From Leptospira ellinghausenii (lineage in GTDB: Bacteria; Spirochaetota; Leptospiria; Leptospirales; Leptospiraceae): DNA of 64,000 bases. The notes below the pieces were generated by a model, which was not told the origin of the DNA, did no database searches, and saw only the letters and a program-made list of their open reading frames with translations. The translations under genes and the position numbers were made by a program. Below, piece by piece: positions 62,945 to 64,000 of the stretch (its first letter is position 1; each line of letters opens with the position of its first letter). The stretch is from assembly GCF_003114815.1 (NCBI RefSeq), contig NZ_BFAZ01000010.1:186001-250000 (forward strand), in the 5' to 3' direction.

Positions 62945-64000
62945 TTAAAATTGAAAGTAGAGGAAGTTCTGACTTTCAGTTACTCCAAATAATAGTAAAA
63001 GTAATAGATTCACGATAACAAAAATTGAATATTTCATCCAACTTCCTGTAAGTAAAGTTGGGATTTGTCTCTTAGAGAAAATATAACTTGCTGTAAAACA
63101 TATGACTAATAGAATCCCAAATCGATAATTCATCCAACGTGTAATGGGAACTCCCGAATCATTCATGAATAATAAAGCTTTCATCATCGGAATTGCTTTT
63201 TCCATTGTCTCTGCTCTAAACATGATAAAACCAAATGCTAAACAAAACATGGTAAAAATCCGAGAGAATAATTCGTATGATTTTCCACCTTTTTCATTTA
63301 AGAATTTTGAAACAGGAGTGTCACCGTAGAACTTATGAGTTAGTAACATAGTCCCTTGCCAAATGCCCCAACCCACATAATGGTAAGCAGCGCCATGCCA
63401 CAATCCAGCAAATAACCAAGTGATCATGATGTTACGAATGTACATAATGACACTGACCCTGGATCCACCTAATGGGATATAGATGTAATCTCGTATCCAA
63501 GTGGAGAAGGAGATATGCCATCTAGACCAATGGTCTGCAATATTTTTGCATGACATTGGAAAATTAAAATTAGCATTAAATTGAAATCCGAACAATCGGG
63601 CGACACCAATTGCAATGTCCGTATAACCCGCAAAATCAAAATAAATTTGCCATCCAAAAGCCAAAGCACCTGTCCATATTTCGATAGAATTCAAATTTTG
63701 ATAGTTTGCAAATGTAGAATCTACTACTTTTGCTAAATTATCAGCAAAGACAATTTTTCTTGTAAATCCGATTAAAATTAGAGCAAAAGCTGCTTCTATA
63801 TGTTCTTTATGAACACTTAGTCGATAATCCAAATCACGGAAAAACGTTTCTGCACGAACAATGGGACCTGCAACCAATTGAGGGAAAAAGGCTACATATA
63901 AAGCAAAGTCTAAAAAGGATTTGCGGGCCTCAATCTTACGGTTGTAAACATCAATCGTATAACTCATAGATTGGAATGTATAAAAAGAGATACCCACTGG
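62945..64000 (-). CDS. MBOAT-family O-acyltransferase, cut by the window edge
   Basis: At least 350 residues are visible; the N-terminus lies beyond 64000. The visible start VGISFYTFQSMSYTIDVY is normally preceded by about 130 residues, so the Met seen there is internal. Other blocks: FFPQLVAGPIVRAE, DFAGYTDIAIGVARL, WSRWHISFSTWIRDYIYIPLGG and GLWHGAAYHYVG with the catalytic-type His. It is a paralogue of the protein at 40662. It is followed 2 bp later by its SGNH-like partner. Confidence 0.92.
   Translation of the reverse strand, partial: PVGISFYTFQSMSYTIDVYNRKIEARKSFLDFALYVAFFPQLVAGPIVRAETFFRDLDYRLSVHKEHIEAAFALILIGFTRKIVFADNLAKVVDSTFANYQNLNSIEIWTGALAFGWQIYFDFAGYTDIAIGVARLFGFQFNANFNFPMSCKNIADHWSRWHISFSTWIRDYIYIPLGGSRVSVIMYIRNIMITWLFAGLWHGAAYHYVGWGIWQGTMLLTHKFYGDTPVSKFLNEKGGKSYELFSRIFTMFCLAFGFIMFRAETMEKAIPMMKALLFMNDSGVPITRWMNYRFGILLVICFTASYIFSKRQIPTLLTGSWMKYSIFVIVNLLLLLLFGVTESQNFLYFQF

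Noticed and set aside
1..64000. CRISPR arrays, insertion sequences, tRNA or rRNA genes
   Set aside because: No regularly spaced identical repeats, transposase-like proteins or tRNA/rRNA-like segments were seen by reading; a dedicated tRNA scan was not possible.

Overview
The window reads as a Leptospira replicon: AT-rich, with TTG/GTG starts, lipoproteins and outer-membrane proteins of spirochaete type, and a bat operon running into htpG. I cannot name the species. It is probably the smaller chromosome (CII). asd, a known marker of the Leptospira second chromosome, is at 43706-44755, and a secondary-replicon origin with rep, parB, parA and paired partition-type palindromes is at 33134-36136. 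No dnaA-dnaN-type origin is seen.

Layout. (1) 46-5569: HU and a coupled small gene, a NAD-kinase/STAS fusion, an ATPase/HDOD fusion and a cyclic-nucleotide-binding protein. (2) 5650-13242: a very AT-rich segment with an acyltransferase, a second and unrelated parA-parB operon with its own palindromes, an omptin-like outer-membrane protein, a YgjP-type metallopeptidase, a low-molecular-weight phosphatase and a type II NADH dehydrogenase. This may be a captured plasmid module. (3) 13228-25335: two small secreted proteins, then a tightly overlapped rightward run from an alpha/beta hydrolase through moxR, DUF58, batA, batB (fused to TPRs) and batD to htpG. (4) 25393-33082: a sensor kinase with a cytoplasmic solute-binding-like domain, a helical-repeat protein, a glycosyltransferase-like membrane protein, mqnD, and an 836-residue protein with eight exact-length tail-fibre-like repeats. 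(5) 33134-39481: rep, a candidate origin, parB-parA, two parS-like sites, a degenerate NtrC-like regulator, an unknown protein and a gene split across two frames at an A AAA AAG sequence. (6) 39482-40424: a gene-free, hairpin-rich gap. (7) 40425-49635: a zinc-ribbon protein, an MBOAT/SGNH pair, asd, an unknown protein, pyk and an Omp85-type barrel. (8) 49640-52663: an SbtB-like/SbtA/carbonic anhydrase cassette, then pirin. (9) 52772-64000: an MCP, a caspase-like protein, three Kelch lipoproteins, an unknown protein, a MazG-like hydrolase and a second SGNH/MBOAT pair cut by the window edge.

Genes are densely packed, with many 1-23 bp overlaps and several convergent 3' overlaps. I saw no tRNA, rRNA, CRISPR array or insertion sequence. 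All functional calls come from reading motifs in the sequence; no database search was run.
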